Source of the DNA: Limnephilus marmoratus
Lineage: Eukaryota > Arthropoda > Insecta > Trichoptera > Limnephilidae
NCBI GenBank assembly: GCA_917880885.1
Contig: OU862912.1
Coordinates: 52,129,117-52,193,116, forward strand
Direction of reading: 5' to 3'
Length of the DNA: 64,000 nt
Shown here in pieces: positions 1 to 11,444 of the stretch. The notes beneath the pieces are model-generated. The model had not been told where the DNA came from. It saw only the letters and a program-made list of their open reading frames with translations, and did no database searches. Made by a program: the position numbers and the translations under genes. Each line of letters opens with the position of its first letter. Within the stretch, counting starts at the first letter, position 1.

Positions 1-67
1 TTTTCCACATTTTTATTCAAAAAGTTACAAAAAAACATAATATTCATAAATCAAACAATAATCATTT

Positions 68-2677
68 TTGATTTTTATATACATGTATACAATAACAATA
101 CTCGCAATTTACAGATCTCCATCTACAAAAAATCTGGAGCCATTTCTAAACTCCTTATCCTGTGAACTGAGTTTACTAAAAAACACTAAAGATGTATTTA
201 TTATCGGTGATATAAATATTGATATCCTTGAAAATGGCCACCCAAAAAAATATGATTACATGCAGACACTTGCATACCATGGATTTGAAAGCCTAATTGA
301 GGAACCTACACGTGTATTTAATGATAGCAAAACTTGCATTGATCATATCTTTAGTAAAACTAATAAAAAAACTCAAGCCATTATTTATACTACCACATTG
401 ACAGACCATTACACAATAATTCTATCTATAACAAAAAATAACTCTTATGTAAACCAAAATACGAAATCACTCCTAACGAAGTCTGAAACAAATTGGGAAA
501 ACGTCAAAAGGGAGTTATCAATGAATGACTGGACCGCCCTTCTGGAAAAAGATGATACTGATACTGCTTGGAGTTATTTTGTAGAAATTATACAGCGCAG
601 TATTCTATCTAACACCAAAACCACAGATAAAAAGGTATCTCATAAAAATATTCACATTAAACCATGGATCAGTCAAAATATTATAAACTCAATCAGAAAA
701 AGAGATGAACTGCACAGAAAAGTAAAAATCAACCCTTATGATGTCCATACACTTCGATTCTACAAAAGATATCGTAATACATGTAAAAATGTAATTCGTT
801 ATGCTAAAGAAACATTCTATAAAAACAAAATCGATGAATGCAATAATGATTCCCGTAAACTCTGGCAGATCATTAATGAAATTACAAATACTAAAGCATC
901 GCATAAAGACAAAAACATTAAAGAATTAAACATTGATGAGATTCCCACATCTTTTACGAAACACCCAGACAAACTTCTTGACTTTATAAACAACTACTTT
1001 TGCAATATAGGCTCTAACCTTGCAAATAAAATTAAACAAAATTCTACTACTGTTGAAAACACAATGAGAAATGATGATGTAAATCATGAAAACAGCCTCA
1101 ATATAGTCAAGATAACAAGTGACGAAATAAGAAATATTATAACCTCCTTAAACACAAATACCTCATCGGGAAATGAACTGATATCAAGCAAATCAATTAA
1201 ATACCTACAAAATGAGTTAATTCAACCACTGACATACCTTGTAAATCTATCAATATCTAAAGGTGTTTTTCCCGCTTGTCTTAAAATTGCTACGATCATA
1301 CCATTATATAAAAATGGTCCCAAAAATGATATTTCAAATTATCGACCAATTAGTATTTTAACTCCTCTATCGAAAATATTGGAAAAAGTAATAAAAAAAC
1401 AAGTTCTTACATTTTTGGATACCAATAAAGTATTATCACCTACGCAGTATGGTTTTAGGAAAAACCTGGGTACTGGTGATGCTATAGCTAATGTAACTAA
1501 TACAATTATTAGAAAGCTGGATGAAGGCAAAAAATGCTTAGCAGTTTTCATTGATCTTCAAAAAGCTTTCGATACAATTGATCATAAAATACTGTACTTA
1601 AAACTAAAAAAAAATGGAATAACTGAAACAACTCTAAACCTACTTAGAAGTTATTTAACTGGAAGAGAACAAATTGTACAAATTGGTAAAAGAAAGAGCA
1701 AATCTCTTCCAATTAAATTCGGGGTCCCCCAGGGAAGCGTATTAGGACCAATACTATTTCTCATATATATAAATGACCTTATGAATCTTCCCATAAATGG
1801 AAACATAATGAGCTTTGCAGATGACACTGTTATTATATTCCACGAACAAGATTGGACAAGAACTTACAAAGAGGCGGAACATGGCCTGGCTGTACTTCAA
1901 AACTGGCTAAAAGTAAACTCCCTTACATTAAATGTAAATAAAACTAAATATCTCACTTTCTCCAAAAACAAAAGAGGACAACCAATGAATGTGCATACCC
2001 TCAAATTACATGAATGTCAAAATACTTTTCCACAATGTTCCTGCCCGTCTATATCCCAAACAAAAAGTATTAAATATCTTGGGATTGAAATTGATGAAAA
2101 TCTACAGTGGAATTCACACATTGATCTTACCTCAAAAAAGCTAACAAAACTCATCTACTTCTTCAAAAAATTAAGAAACATCTTGTCGATGAGGGATCTA
2201 AAGAGAGTATATTATGCTTTATGCCACTCTCGATTGGAATATGGAGTAATAGGATGGGGCTCAGCAGCATCTAATCACTTAAAACAACTTAAGATAACTC
2301 AGAATTGCATCATAAAGACCATTCTAAAGGTCCCTATAAGGACGTCAACAACAGAAATTTTTAAACAGTTTGATGTTCCAAGCATACAGAAAATCTATGC
2401 CAAAAACATTCTAGTACATCACCACAAAAACGACCCAGAGAAAGAAACCTCACATGCTCATAAAACCAGAGCCAAACAAACAGACACACTTAATATACCA
2501 AAGTGTAACTCCTCATTTGGTCAAAGAAGTTCTGAATTTTTAGCAGTAAAGTTATATAACAAACTCCCACTTAGTATCAAACAATTTAAAACAAAAAATA
2601 GCTACATTATGGACATTAAATGTTGGCTGAAGGAACTACCGGAAAATGACCTTACTAGTATACTTAAAACATCATAG
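68..2677 (+). mobile_element. Non-LTR retrotransposon ORF2 (endonuclease + reverse transcriptase), long uninterrupted ORF
   Basis: An 869-codon ORF without stops encodes a LINE polyprotein. The first ~120 residues are the C-terminal half of an APE-type endonuclease (motif GDINIDIL near residue 47, then a DHIF motif near residue 92). Reverse transcriptase follows from about residue 400, with motifs IIPLYKNG, FIDLQKAFDTIDH, GVPQGSVLGP and the catalytic FADDT. A C-terminal LINE domain ends the protein. The 5' half of the endonuclease is missing: the frame upstream of the first ATG has stops and the window starts there, so the copy is 5'-truncated or broken at the edge. The domain order fits the Jockey/CR1 group; I cannot fix the clade. 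The chance of activity is low because the endonuclease is incomplete, but the intact RT frame suggests a young insertion. Confidence 0.9.
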
Positions 2678-2895
2678 AAGTTTCTGGAAAACTCTATCCA
2701 AACAAGTTAAACCATAGAAGTCGCTGAAAAACTTATCCAAAGCATAGTCCCCCTCAGCACAGGATCTCCTAGTGAGGAGGACTTCGAATATATTTATATT
2801 TTACATATACATCTAACTAACATGTTTCATATAAAAATGTAAAAAATATTATATAGTTACTAAATAAAAAAAATAAAAAAAAAAAAAAAAAAAAT
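2678..2895 (+). mobile_element. 3' UTR and poly-A tail of the 68-2677 LINE
   Basis: About 200 nt of AT-rich sequence follow the ORF stop and run into a pure A tract at about 2876-2895, with AATAAA-like motifs just before it. It contains two near-repeats (CATAGAAGT near 2665 and 2713) and the phrase GGATCTCCTAGTGAGGAGG. This is a normal LINE 3' end and sets the element's right boundary. Confidence 0.75.
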
Positions 2896-2896
2896 A

Positions 2897-3700
2897 ATTG
2901 TCTATGATAGTCCTCAAAGCAATCAGGGACGTTCAGGACACCAAAAGCCTAGAACCACTCGCAATATTGAAGAAATTAAATGGCGGCTGTCAGCGTACAA
3001 AACTTGGAACACAAATTTCAGGGAAAAAACATAAGAAACATATTATTGCCAATTCTATGAAATTAATGATTAATTACCTACAGAGCGTTCGGCATTGAAA
3101 ATTTTATTGAAAAATGTCACTATCGTGCTCGTTTTCCGCTTTTTGACGGACCTACTCTAGCCCGTCAGCGTGCCGGGGTTTGTGGTTAAGTACCTGAGTT
3201 GCACACCCGGCAGGCTGTCGGGGTTTGTGGCCAATGGGTTAATGAACTCTGGAAATAGAATGTGATTTGAATTTATGTGTCATTTTCAAAATTAGAACAG
3301 ATTGTGCGAAGAATTCAAATAAACGATAAAGTATCTCTTAGCTATTTTATATCATAAAATTTTAACAGAAAATTATTTTGATTATCATTTACAAAATTGG
3401 AACTGATGTCAAGAATTCAGTCTATCCATTGTTTTGATGAATCTGTGCTAGTAATATTATTTGATCCTCCTCGTTTTAACTTGTAATTTAATTTATTATA
3501 ACTTATTGTAAGAATGTTGAGATGAATGGTGAGCTCACCTATAATTAGAATCATCGTTATAATACATTGAAAATGTAAATTACTCTAATAATTATGTGAT
3601 GTATTCTGTTGTCGAACCAATTATGATTAAAAATCCCGTAATTAACTAACACTTTAAAATTAAGTAACACATTTGCAGATACTCCTTGCTCAATAAGATA
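2897..3700. other. No gene recognised
   Basis: AT-rich sequence with no convincing ORF. A short imperfect repeat around GGGGTTTGTGG appears twice at 3170-3235. Nothing else stands out. Confidence 0.5.
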
Positions 3701-3710
3701 ACTATATAAA

Positions 3711-4132
3711 TAAAAATAAATGGCCGAAATGTATGTACACGCATAACTTTTGAACAACTGCACCAAATTGAATAATTCTTTTTTTTGTGTTCATTATTGT
3801 AAGGACAAGGTTTGTATAAAACTATTGGTGAGCTCTGTCATTGTGAAATTTGTAGTAGGTTGCACGCGAGCTGTTTGAAAACTGAATGTACCGGAACTGA
3901 ATGTATGGAATGCAGGAGGGGGGGGTGAGAGGGGAACTCGGGAGGGGGGAAGAGTAGGGGTGTTGAGTAGGGAGAGGGAAGGTGGAGGAGGCGAAGTGGG
4001 AACGTGAGAGGGGAAGGGGATGAGGGAGAGGAAGGGGAGGCGGAAGGGGAACGGGACGAATGGGAAAGGACACGCAAGGAGAAACAATTTCTTTATTAAA
4101 TGGCACAGCAACGCATGCAGGGTACCAGCTTA
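3711..4132 (+). mobile_element. Non-autonomous Helitron-like element, copy 1 of a tandem pair
   Basis: The left end resembles the TCTATATAAATAAAAATG start of its neighbour, and the right end is GGGTACCAGCTTA. The middle carries a purine-only GGGA/GGAGG tract (about 3910-4070), and CAATTTCTTTATTAAATGGC comes near the end. No target duplication is visible, as expected for Helitrons. Copy 2 starts at the very next base. Several apparent ORFs here are low-complexity artefacts of the purine tract. Confidence 0.65.
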
Positions 4133-4612
4133 TCTATATAAATAAAAATGAATGGCTAAAATGTATTTACGCGCATAACTTCCGAACGAATGCACCAAAT
4201 TGGAAAATTCTTTTTTTGTTGTATTCTTTATTGTCTGGTGAGCTATGGCATTATGAAATTTGTATAGACAATTTGCAATAAGTGGTACGCAGCTGTTTGA
4301 AAACTAAATGTACCGGGAATTAATTTATGGAACGCGGGAGGTGGGGAGGGGAACCAGGGAGGGAGAGGGGAATCTGGGAGGGGAGAGGGGAACTCGGGAG
4401 GGGGTTTGTTGGACGGGGGAAGGAGGGGAGTGGAGTGGGAAGATGGAGGAGGCGGAGTGGAAACGCGAGAGGGGAAGAGGACGCAGGAGAGGAATGGGGG
4501 GGCGGGAGAGGAATGGGGGGACGGAAGGGAACGGGACGAATGGGAAAGGACACACAGGGAGAAACAATTTCTTTATTAAATGGCATAGCAATGCATGCAG
4601 GGTACCAGCTAA
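4133..4612 (+). mobile_element. Non-autonomous Helitron-like element, copy 2 of a tandem pair
   Basis: It starts TCTATATAAATAAAAATG, ends GGTACCAGCTAA and is followed by T, matching the Helitron pattern (5' TC, 3' CTRR, insertion between A and T). It shares the internal purine tract and the terminal ~55 bp almost identically with copy 1. The head-to-tail arrangement is known for Helitrons, which can produce tandem copies by rolling-circle transposition. Confidence 0.7.
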
Positions 4613-5930
4613 TTTAATATAAAGAAATCTATTGTAACATCATTTCAGAAATCAACCTGTAAAAAACTAAGTATTTTGAACCAAAATTAGTTAGGTTAAG
4701 TTAGATTATGGGCAATTTTTTTTCATCACTTTTAATGACTTTCTAAACAGGTGTTGAAATGCCACCTTGCTGAGTTGTTATGGAAACGAAAAATTTAAGG
4801 CCTGATTGTTTAAATCTTTGGATCACAAAACATGTCCACAAGGCATTACTTGTCTTCTTTATCCTATGGTTGTTGTGCAGATTAAAGAAGTGGAGAGACG
4901 AAAATCCATTCAGACCTGGTCACTGAACACGGCTAAAGCTATTTCAAGCAAATTTTCGAATCTGAATGGTGGTCTATCACCAGGGTGTTACTGAAAGTAT
5001 CTAGAATATTATTTATAATATTATAATCAACCTATCATAAAATTAAAATGCATCAGTCTGAGAATGTTGGTGTAACAGGGTAAAACTGGTCCAATCAAAA
5101 ACAAATTGCATAACACCGGTCTCATTAAAATGTGCTAATGTAAGTTTAAACTACACCAAGTAGCCAATAGCAAGGCGTAACTGGTTATGTCTAAAACAAG
5201 TTGAAAAAAAGCGATTAAAAATAAAATAAAAATTATGTAACAAATATATATATTTTTATAAAATAATAACAAAAATTAATTAAATGCGTAAAACATTCAA
5301 TACAGGCAAATTATTATGTATTCGCAAGTTTCACAATAGAAACTACATGAGTAGATTGCAGAGGTGGAAAATAGAAGGTCGAGGAAGTGTTGGAAAGAAT
5401 AATATTATTATATTGAAAGTGAATGGCCAAAGTCTGGCCTACATTTTTTTCTATTACCAAATTGTTTTATAGTAAGTAATATGCACATACAGACTGATTT
5501 TTATTTTCAAGTGTAGTAACAAAGGTGATTCATTACATTTGTATTGAAATTCTGTCCTGTAACTGAAAAAAATCACGTTATAATAATATAGTGTTTGTAT
5601 TTTTTACATTAGAAATATGGTACTAGGTTTTGCATTTTGGCTTAAAGAGAGCCTGAAATCCTCGACCTTATTGAATTTAGATTAGTTAACTATTATGTCA
5701 TTGTCAGATATTAAAATATATTTTTTTAATAGTTTTAATTTATTTACAGGCATTTAGTTAAAAATGACCGAATCAGATAGGGATGCGTTAGCTCAGCTTT
5801 TTCTTATTTTAAATTTTATAATCTTCCCCGTAATAATTTGGTGTATAACTGTTTTATGTACAACCTGAATAAAATAAATAAATATTACAAATTTAAATGC
5901 TTAGATTTTTTTTCAAGCATAGAAATCAAA
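4613..5930. other. Mostly unassigned; short SINE-A relic and a palindrome-family relic
   Basis: About 4895-4990 (-) resembles the SINE-A body (CTATTTCAAGCAA, GAATGGTGGTCTATCACCAGGG). About 4640-4795 shares words such as CATCACTTTTAATGACTTTC and GTTATGGAAACG with the palindromic relic at 63705-63890. The remaining sequence to 5930 is AT-rich with no supportable gene. Confidence 0.45.
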
Positions 5931-6628
5931 TTTGGGAGGCTGGTATGGGTAGCGCCGCCCCAGAAACCATTTATTGGATAATCAACACCTCTGCCATAGA
6001 TATGGGTTATATATATTCAAGGGGTTCACTAAGTTTGGTAACTTAGCAGGAGTGCCCGGGTTCGTGGGGTGAGGTTTGTCCAGATCTTGGCAGAGGATGC
6101 GACTGCCCACCGACATCTTGGCAGGCTGGAGACGGTTGAGGGAGACATTTTGATTCTCCGGCAGAACTCTCTCTGAACATCCCATAATGGATTTGTTATT
6201 TACAGACTTAGAGTGTAGACTTAGGATCTTAATAATATACGCGAGTACATATGATGAACATTTATTAGGTACTTTACAGGTTTTAGAGCTACGTACTAAC
6301 TAACGAGCTGGCGGTAGGGAAAGAGAGCGAGTAGATGCATACATCTCCTTTTATACCGAGATCTGTTGTCTCGCTCTTACATTTTCAAAAAGCAGGCGTG
6401 CCACCCAAAACCTTTCTTACAGGATTCATACACGCATGGATTAATGTCAGTCACTCCTGGAGACACTGAACCCCATATTCCCACCCACCTTTCTTACTTA
6501 TTTCTTTCCCAGAACTTCCTCTCCTTCCTTTCCTAAAAAGACCCTCCACACAGCATCCCCAAAGAGGACATAAGCCGTGATTGAAATTATTTTCTTCAGG
6601 GCCCCTTGTGTGAAGCTAATGTAAAAAT
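5931..6628 (+). mobile_element. Family-B retroposon, interrupted copy
   Basis: The copy begins TTTGGGAGGCTGGTATGGGT and ends at GTGTGAAGCTAATGTAAAAA, the standard family-B limits. The 3' hairpin (GGGCCCC side) is partly preserved. About 230 bp of unrelated sequence at roughly 6187-6415 interrupts it between the region matching the left two thirds of other copies and the region matching the right third. Confidence 0.8.
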
Positions 6629-6637
6629 TAAATTGAC

Positions 6638-7005
6638 ATCCTCCGTGGTCGAGGGGTAAGGCCCTCTACTAGTAATCCGAAGGTTGGGGGTTCAAATCCT
6701 AGCGTGCGCAAGTAAATTTTATTTGCTCGATTTGTAATATTTCACAATTTGATCTTTTAAAATAATACAACATTTGCGGCACGTTCCATAGTGGAAGATA
6801 CTCTCAGTATCGGCTGGTGTAAGACTACCATTCAGAATTGAAACGTTGCTTGAAATGGCTTTAGCTTTGTTTTGTGACCAGATCTGAAAAGCTAGGTACT
6901 CCCCACCTTCCTCCTCCCCATCTCCTTCCCCTCTCCACTACCTTCAGCCTCACAACATACCCCAATTGGAGGTGCCAGTCTCACTGGCTCCAGATGCTTG
7001 GGAAT
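6638..7005 (+). mobile_element. SINE family A with tRNA-like head
   Basis: The head at 6640-6712 is tRNA-like: a box-A region GTGGTCGAGGGGTAAGG and a box-B-like GGGGTTCAAATCC, giving an internal Pol III promoter. A body follows with CATAGTGGAAGATACTCTC and then a C/T-rich tract. The tail CCAATTGGAGGTGCCAG recurs in other family-A copies at 34.9, 52.8 and 63.4 kb. This is a tRNA-derived SINE, not a functional tRNA gene. Confidence 0.75.
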
Positions 7006-7029
7006 ACTTTTGTGCGCTACTCACAAAAA

Positions 7030-7175
7030 ATCATATGGTGTGCTTGCACCGTATTCCAGAGTGGAAGATACTCTCAGTATGATCCTGATGAGAGGCAACC
7101 ATTCAGAACCGAAATGTTACGTAAAATGGCTTTACCTATATTAAGTGACCAGCTCTGAGTAGTCAGGTACTTCCC
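7030..7175 (+). mobile_element. SINE family A, headless fragment
   Basis: Direct continuation of the SINE cluster. It repeats the A-body words CCAGAGTGGAAGATACTCTC and ACCATTCAGAAC..GAAATG but lacks the tRNA-like head. It is 5'-truncated, as is common for SINEs. Confidence 0.65.
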
Positions 7176-7484
7176 GACAAAAGGAAAAAGAAACATTACA
7201 ACTTCTCCAATATTAAAATACAAAATAGAAATATGTGATGCAAGTTGGATTTGTTTTTTTAATTTTTATCTTCTGTTATGTTTATAAAAATATTAGAAAT
7301 TGATTATTCTTGTTATTGCATTATAGAACTGTACATACATAGGTATAATGACCCTAATATAAATAATCTTATCCATATTTTATCATGTATAATATAGTAT
7401 ATTAGGTAGAAATGATGTTGATGTTTCTTTGATATCATTATTGTTATATTAATTTTCTTTTTTATAAACATATTAGTGAACACT

Positions 7485-7620
7485 GCTCCCAACTGCCTGG
7501 AGCCAGTGAGATAATGGCATCTCCGATTGGGGTGTGTTATGAAGGGGTGGAAGGATATTAGGAATAAGGTGGGTGGCTTTTCAGATCTGGTCAACAAACA
7601 TAGCTAAAAGCCATTTTGAA
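7485..7620 (-). mobile_element. SINE family A, fragment in opposite orientation
   Basis: On the + strand it reads CTGGAGCCAGTGAGATAATG ... GGGGTGTGTTATGA ... TTTTCAGATCTGGTCAACAAAC. This is the reverse complement of the 3' half of the 6638-7005 copy. The head is absent. Confidence 0.65.
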
Positions 7621-8600
7621 TGCAAGCATAAAAAAGTTATAAAAATGGACACACTACATTTTTTCTAACTAAAATTACTGAAAACAAAAAAAAAATTAAA
7701 AACACAAATTTTATTAGGCAAATGTATTATAAATGTTATCGTGAACTCACTTTTTTGTCATTTCATATAAAATTAATTTTTAAAAAAATCCCAAAGTTTC
7801 ATAAATTTTTTCAAATTGCGGTGGGAAAATTTGGTTTCATAAGGTGTTCATTTTAATTATTTTGTGGTTAATTTTTAGTTTTGAATATAAAGCATGGGAT
7901 TTCTTCTTTCTAACACCGTTTAGATCACATTTCTAACCTTGATAGTAAGGGAGAAAAAATGATTTCTATTAGACCTGTATGAGTTGTTCTGAAAAGTGAA
8001 CAAATTAGCCTAAGGGGTTAATTTTTATTATTCCCACTTTAATTTTATATATTCTGATTCATGAGAAATATGAGTTTATGAGTATGCCATTAGATATCTA
8101 CTAATAAAAAACAGTCATAAAAAAGTTTGATATCCATAAGTTTATATGCTTGATTGATGAAAAAATATCAATGTCAGGTTTTAAATATGATTAATGTATG
8201 GAAAAAAAGTGTTTTTGTGGGTCAAAATATACATAATGCCCATGTCACCAGCAACTTTTTAAAACAGTTAGGATGTCATTGAGGGTAATATTTTAATGCA
8301 CATGAAATCAAATTAACCTAAAATACGTAAAAATAATACTTTTCTAATAAAAAGATAAACAAGAGTTTTTTTTTTATTAATAAAATTCCTTTATTATTTA
8401 TTTACAGTTTTTTTACATTTTTTAAATTAAGTTCCGTTAAACTGATTGATATCAGTTTGTCAACGGGTTCTTTTGACATTGATTAATAAATCATTGTTTA
8501 TCTCATTTACACAGCCAGAAGCATTTTGATTTATGTGTGTGTAAGTAAGTCTTTATTTTCTTTGAGATGTTATTTCTTTTTGAAGTGAAACTTCCTTAGC
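7621..8600. other. AT-rich sequence, no gene recognised
   Basis: No ORF, exon or structured repeat could be supported. A short A/T-tailed piece at 8360-8480, with GTTTGTCAACGGGTTC, may be the 3' end of a LINE on the - strand, but it is too short to assign. Confidence 0.4.
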
Positions 8601-8639
8601 CCCGTTAGCGATTCGGAATTCGGATGAAACGGAAATGAC

Positions 8640-8845
8640 GTGTGTAGCACCTTTGAAGCATTATACTCCTATCAAGGCTCCTATTGGTTGAGATATAAAA
8701 CGGAAATGACGCTAGGTCTGCGCTCATTGGCCTGCTCACTGCGCTTTGATTATGACCTCACTTTTCAAGGCTTCTTGGTTCTTCATACTTTGAGATTGTT
8801 TTTTAAAGTTTCGCATCTACCGCACGTTAACTGCACTTGAATTTT
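8640..8845. repeat. Dispersed repeat shared with 15470-15560
   Basis: The phrases CACTTTTCAAGGCTCCTATTGGTTGAGAT, split over two places here, and CTACCGC...GAACTGCACT recur at 15478-15556. The class is unknown, and no terminal repeats or target duplication were found. Confidence 0.45.
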
Positions 8846-9057
8846 TTGTTTTAAGTGACATCATACAACCTGGTGCTCTATCCTGAGCCATTTGGACTAT
8901 AGTATCTCCTATTGGCAAAGGTGGAAGAGGTGGAAGCAATTGGGAGATAGTTGAAGGTGCCTGGCTAGTAAACATATCTAAAAGCTGGATATGATTAGAG
9001 ATTTTTACGGCCAAAAAAATTGTCATGACTAATTTTTGGGTTTATTTGCCATGTTAT

Positions 9058-9149
9058 GCTTCTTCCTTCTTTAGCCAACATTTCCAACAGCAATATAGTG
9101 ATGATGCACACTGTAACGATGTCCGAAACGTTGGCTGAAGGAGGAAGCA
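9058..9149. mobile_element. Small palindromic MITE, copy 1 (92 bp)
   Basis: The inverted arms are GCTTCTTCCTTCTTTAGCC at the left and GGCTGAAGGAGGAAGC at the right. The same terminal words bound a larger palindrome at 32423-32658, and a lone arm lies near 61220. No autonomous relative or clear target duplication was seen. Confidence 0.55.
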
Positions 9150-9170
9150 TCACAGGATCCCCTGAATACC

Positions 9171-9216
9171 TTAGTGAACGTAACCATACTACAGGACCCA
9201 CTTTTTGCAATTTTTC
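9171..9216 (+). mobile_element. Broken left end of Harbinger-like MITE family (third copy)
   Basis: The sequence TTAGTGAACGTAACCATACT continues to a CCACTTTTTGCAATTTTT word. It matches the left ends of the MITEs at 13106 and 32223, including a preceding TTA. The right half is missing, and a Helitron end adjoins instead. Confidence 0.55.
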
Positions 9217-9306
9217 ATTAAAATCCATTCAATAGTTTTTGCATGAAAGAGTGACAAACACACGTACATCCATACAAACTTTCGCATTTATAATATTAAG
9301 TAAGAT
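9217..9306 (-). mobile_element. Helitron-like 5' terminal fragment
   Basis: On the + strand it reads ATTCAATAGTTTTTGCATGA ... CATACAAACTTTCGCATTTA then TAATATTAAGTAAGAT. This is the reverse complement of a frequent lepidopteran Helitron start, also seen at 16765 and about 41530. Only the end survives. Confidence 0.45.
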
Positions 9307-9309
9307 TAT

Positions 9310-10345
9310 TTATTTATTTATTTTTTCAGGTTCTCCATAAAACAGTTATACACCAAATTATTACGGAGAAGATTACAAATATAAGAGAAAAAAAAGGCCA
9401 AGGCGGCAGTTTCACTATGTTGAGACGTATGTCAAAAGATAGTTACTATAGGTAACATTGAAGATGTCAATGCTCAATGCAGAATCGTTAAGCAGTTGAA
9501 TTGCTCTATTTAATGGGGCATTCTGAAAGAAAGAAGTTCACGCTTTCGGAGCATAAAAAAGTGGGTGGGATCTCCCACGAGTATACGCGTTAGGGACATA
9601 TAGGTTAATCTCCTTCAACATAGGTGGATTCAGTACAGTACCGGAGATCAGCTTAAAAAAATGTTTCCCCAAAAATATTTTTCGGCGGGCATCTAAGGTA
9701 TTAAGATCGAGCATTCCTGTTAAGAACAACGATGGATACAGGAATGGGTAGTATGTATATTCCCTCACATACAGGTAACGCATAAACCTTTTTTGTACTT
9801 TTTCTATTTCTAGGATATGGTTTTGTTCAGAGGGTGCCCAAATAATGGAGCTGTATTCCAGGATGCTTCATATGTTCTTCTTATTGCAATTCCATTGAAG
9901 ATCAAATCTGAGCATTTTGTTGGCGCAGGAAACAATGTCTGATATGTGAGATTTGAAAGAGAGATTTGCTTCAAAAATCACGCCAAGGTCTCGAATCTCG
10001 TTTTTGCGTGTTAGTAAAATTTTATTAATATGGTATGGGAATAAAAATGTGTCTTGTGATCTTGTAAATGTGACGACACTGCATTTCTGGATGCTGAGTG
10101 GTAAGTTATTCAGTTCCGACCATTTGACCAGAGAATCAAGATCTTTCTGCAGAAAAATGGAATCTATATGACTTTTAATAGCTCTGAAAAGTTTAATATC
10201 GTCAGCGAAGAGGAGATATTTGAGCGGTTAATGGTCTTGCCTATATCATTAATGAATAAAAGAAAGAAGAGGGGTCCTAGATTCGATCCTTGGGGAATCT
10301 CGGAGTTAGTTTTAGTTAGAGTTCTACAACAAATCTATAGATGGG
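9310..10345 (-). mobile_element. Decayed LINE, reverse-transcriptase C-terminal part
   Basis: Translated on the - strand, the region gives an RT domain piece (PRIESRTPLFFLLFIND near 10290, replacing the usual PQGS..GPLLFLLFINDI) and a C-terminal LINE domain at 9783-9538 with ARRKIFLGKHFFKLISG. A/T-rich 3' sequence follows. Frameshifts and stops break the reading frame, so this is a dead 5'-truncated copy. Confidence 0.7.
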
Positions 10346-10435
10346 GCGGTGAGAGATAATGATTTTTTGATTATGATTTGCTTTGTGATCAGTTCAAACA
10401 ATGATGAAATACATGAAAATCATTTCAACATAAAT

Positions 10436-10823
10436 AATATGAATAAAAGTGAATGTTTCTTTGTTTGTCCCGCATTCATTCCTATACCGTTCATCCGATT
10501 GCGATGTAACTTTGGTCAGTAGTGGTGCGCATGCCCACGAAAATTTCTATAAGGAATAGTGAGCTCTGGCATTGTGAATTTTGTATAAAATTTTACAACA
10601 GGTGGCGCGAGAGTTGTTTGAAAAATTTGTGTATTTTATATAGTTTAGCAGAAGGGGGGAAGAATGGAGGAGGGGGGAGAGGGGGGACGATGTTTATTTG
10701 GGGGAGGGAGAAGGTGGGGAAGATGGAAAGGGAATGCGGGAGGGGAAGGGGATGTGGAAGGGGAACAGGAGCGGGACATGGGACGCACGAGTGGCATTGC
10801 AAATCATGCCGAGTATTCGCTAG
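10436..10823 (+). mobile_element. Non-autonomous Helitron-like element
   Basis: The left part GAATGTTTCTTTGTTTGTCC and the right terminus TATTCGCTAG followed by T match the element at 58683-59286. The interior holds a purine tract (10648-10775). The 3' CTAG|T end is the Helitron signature. ORFs inside are low-complexity artefacts. Confidence 0.65.
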
Positions 10824-11259
10824 TTATATAATTTTAAAAGAACATTTTCTCAGTCTCCATCGGGGCAGATGTATTTGATGATGTAAGTGCAACACGGCAT
10901 AATACCCCAAAAATAAATCACAGTAATATTGTAGTTCGTGAAAATCTCAAATCCATTGTTTATTTCGAAATTTTCATTATAAATGTAATATCTCCGAAAA
11001 AATTTCAAAGATTTTTATTTGTTTACGGCGACATTTTCTTACAATTTTACTATTTACGACATTATATTTTTAAATATTTCAATAACATATTTGAAAACGA
11101 AAACAAAAATTCATGAAACACGTGTTTTTTCACCATCTGTAAAAATAATACACGTTCTTGTTTATGTTTACAATTTTAATAAAAACATGCGTATTGACAA
11201 ATTATTGAACAGTCATCCTAGAGAAATTAAGATAAAATTTTGGTAAAAAGATGACTTAC
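10824..11259. other. Intronic/intergenic AT-rich sequence; start of the RETREG-like intron
   Basis: No ORF is supported. If the exon at 11260-11444 is real, its first intron begins at 11259 (GTAAGT on the - strand) and runs through this stretch. The next exon was not found in the remaining 11 kb to the left, so the gene probably continues outside the window. Confidence 0.4.
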
Positions 11260-11444
11260 CAAACGAGCGCATTGATGAAAAGAAGGAAGCCGAAGCTTAG
11301 CGTCGGGTTGTTCCAGAGCAGGACATGTTCGAGCGTTGCGAGGTGGGGCCGCAGCAGCCAGAGGAGGCGATCCTCGATGCTCGTGGGGGGCTTGGGACGC
11401 CGCCAATTTTTAATGCGTCGGAAAATATTCGAAAAGAATGTCAT
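11260..11444 (-). CDS. First coding exon of a RETREG/FAM134-like reticulon-homology protein (partial)
   Basis: Sixty-one codons start at the first ATG after an in-frame stop (about 11504) and end at a strong donor, TTTG|GTAAGT. The peptide has a basic N-terminus, then LLWLLRPHLATLEHVLLWNN and a hydrophobic segment SFGFLLFINALVW. The pattern L..P.L...E..L.W..P...S....N...W matches the start of the reticulon-homology domain in vertebrate RETREG/FAM134 ER-phagy receptors, where a paired-helix hairpin begins after the conserved W..P. Only the first half of the first hairpin is present. Other ER hairpin families (ARL6IP1, protrudin) share weaker similarity. The gene is divergent from sloth1, with 693 bp between the two start codons. 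The family assignment is by eye from the motif pattern. Confidence 0.55.

Noticed and set aside
3794..4622. Several ORFs on both strands rich in Pro/Ser or Gly/Glu/Arg
   Set aside because: They are readings of the purine/pyrimidine tract inside two Helitron copies, with several frames open at once and no domain.
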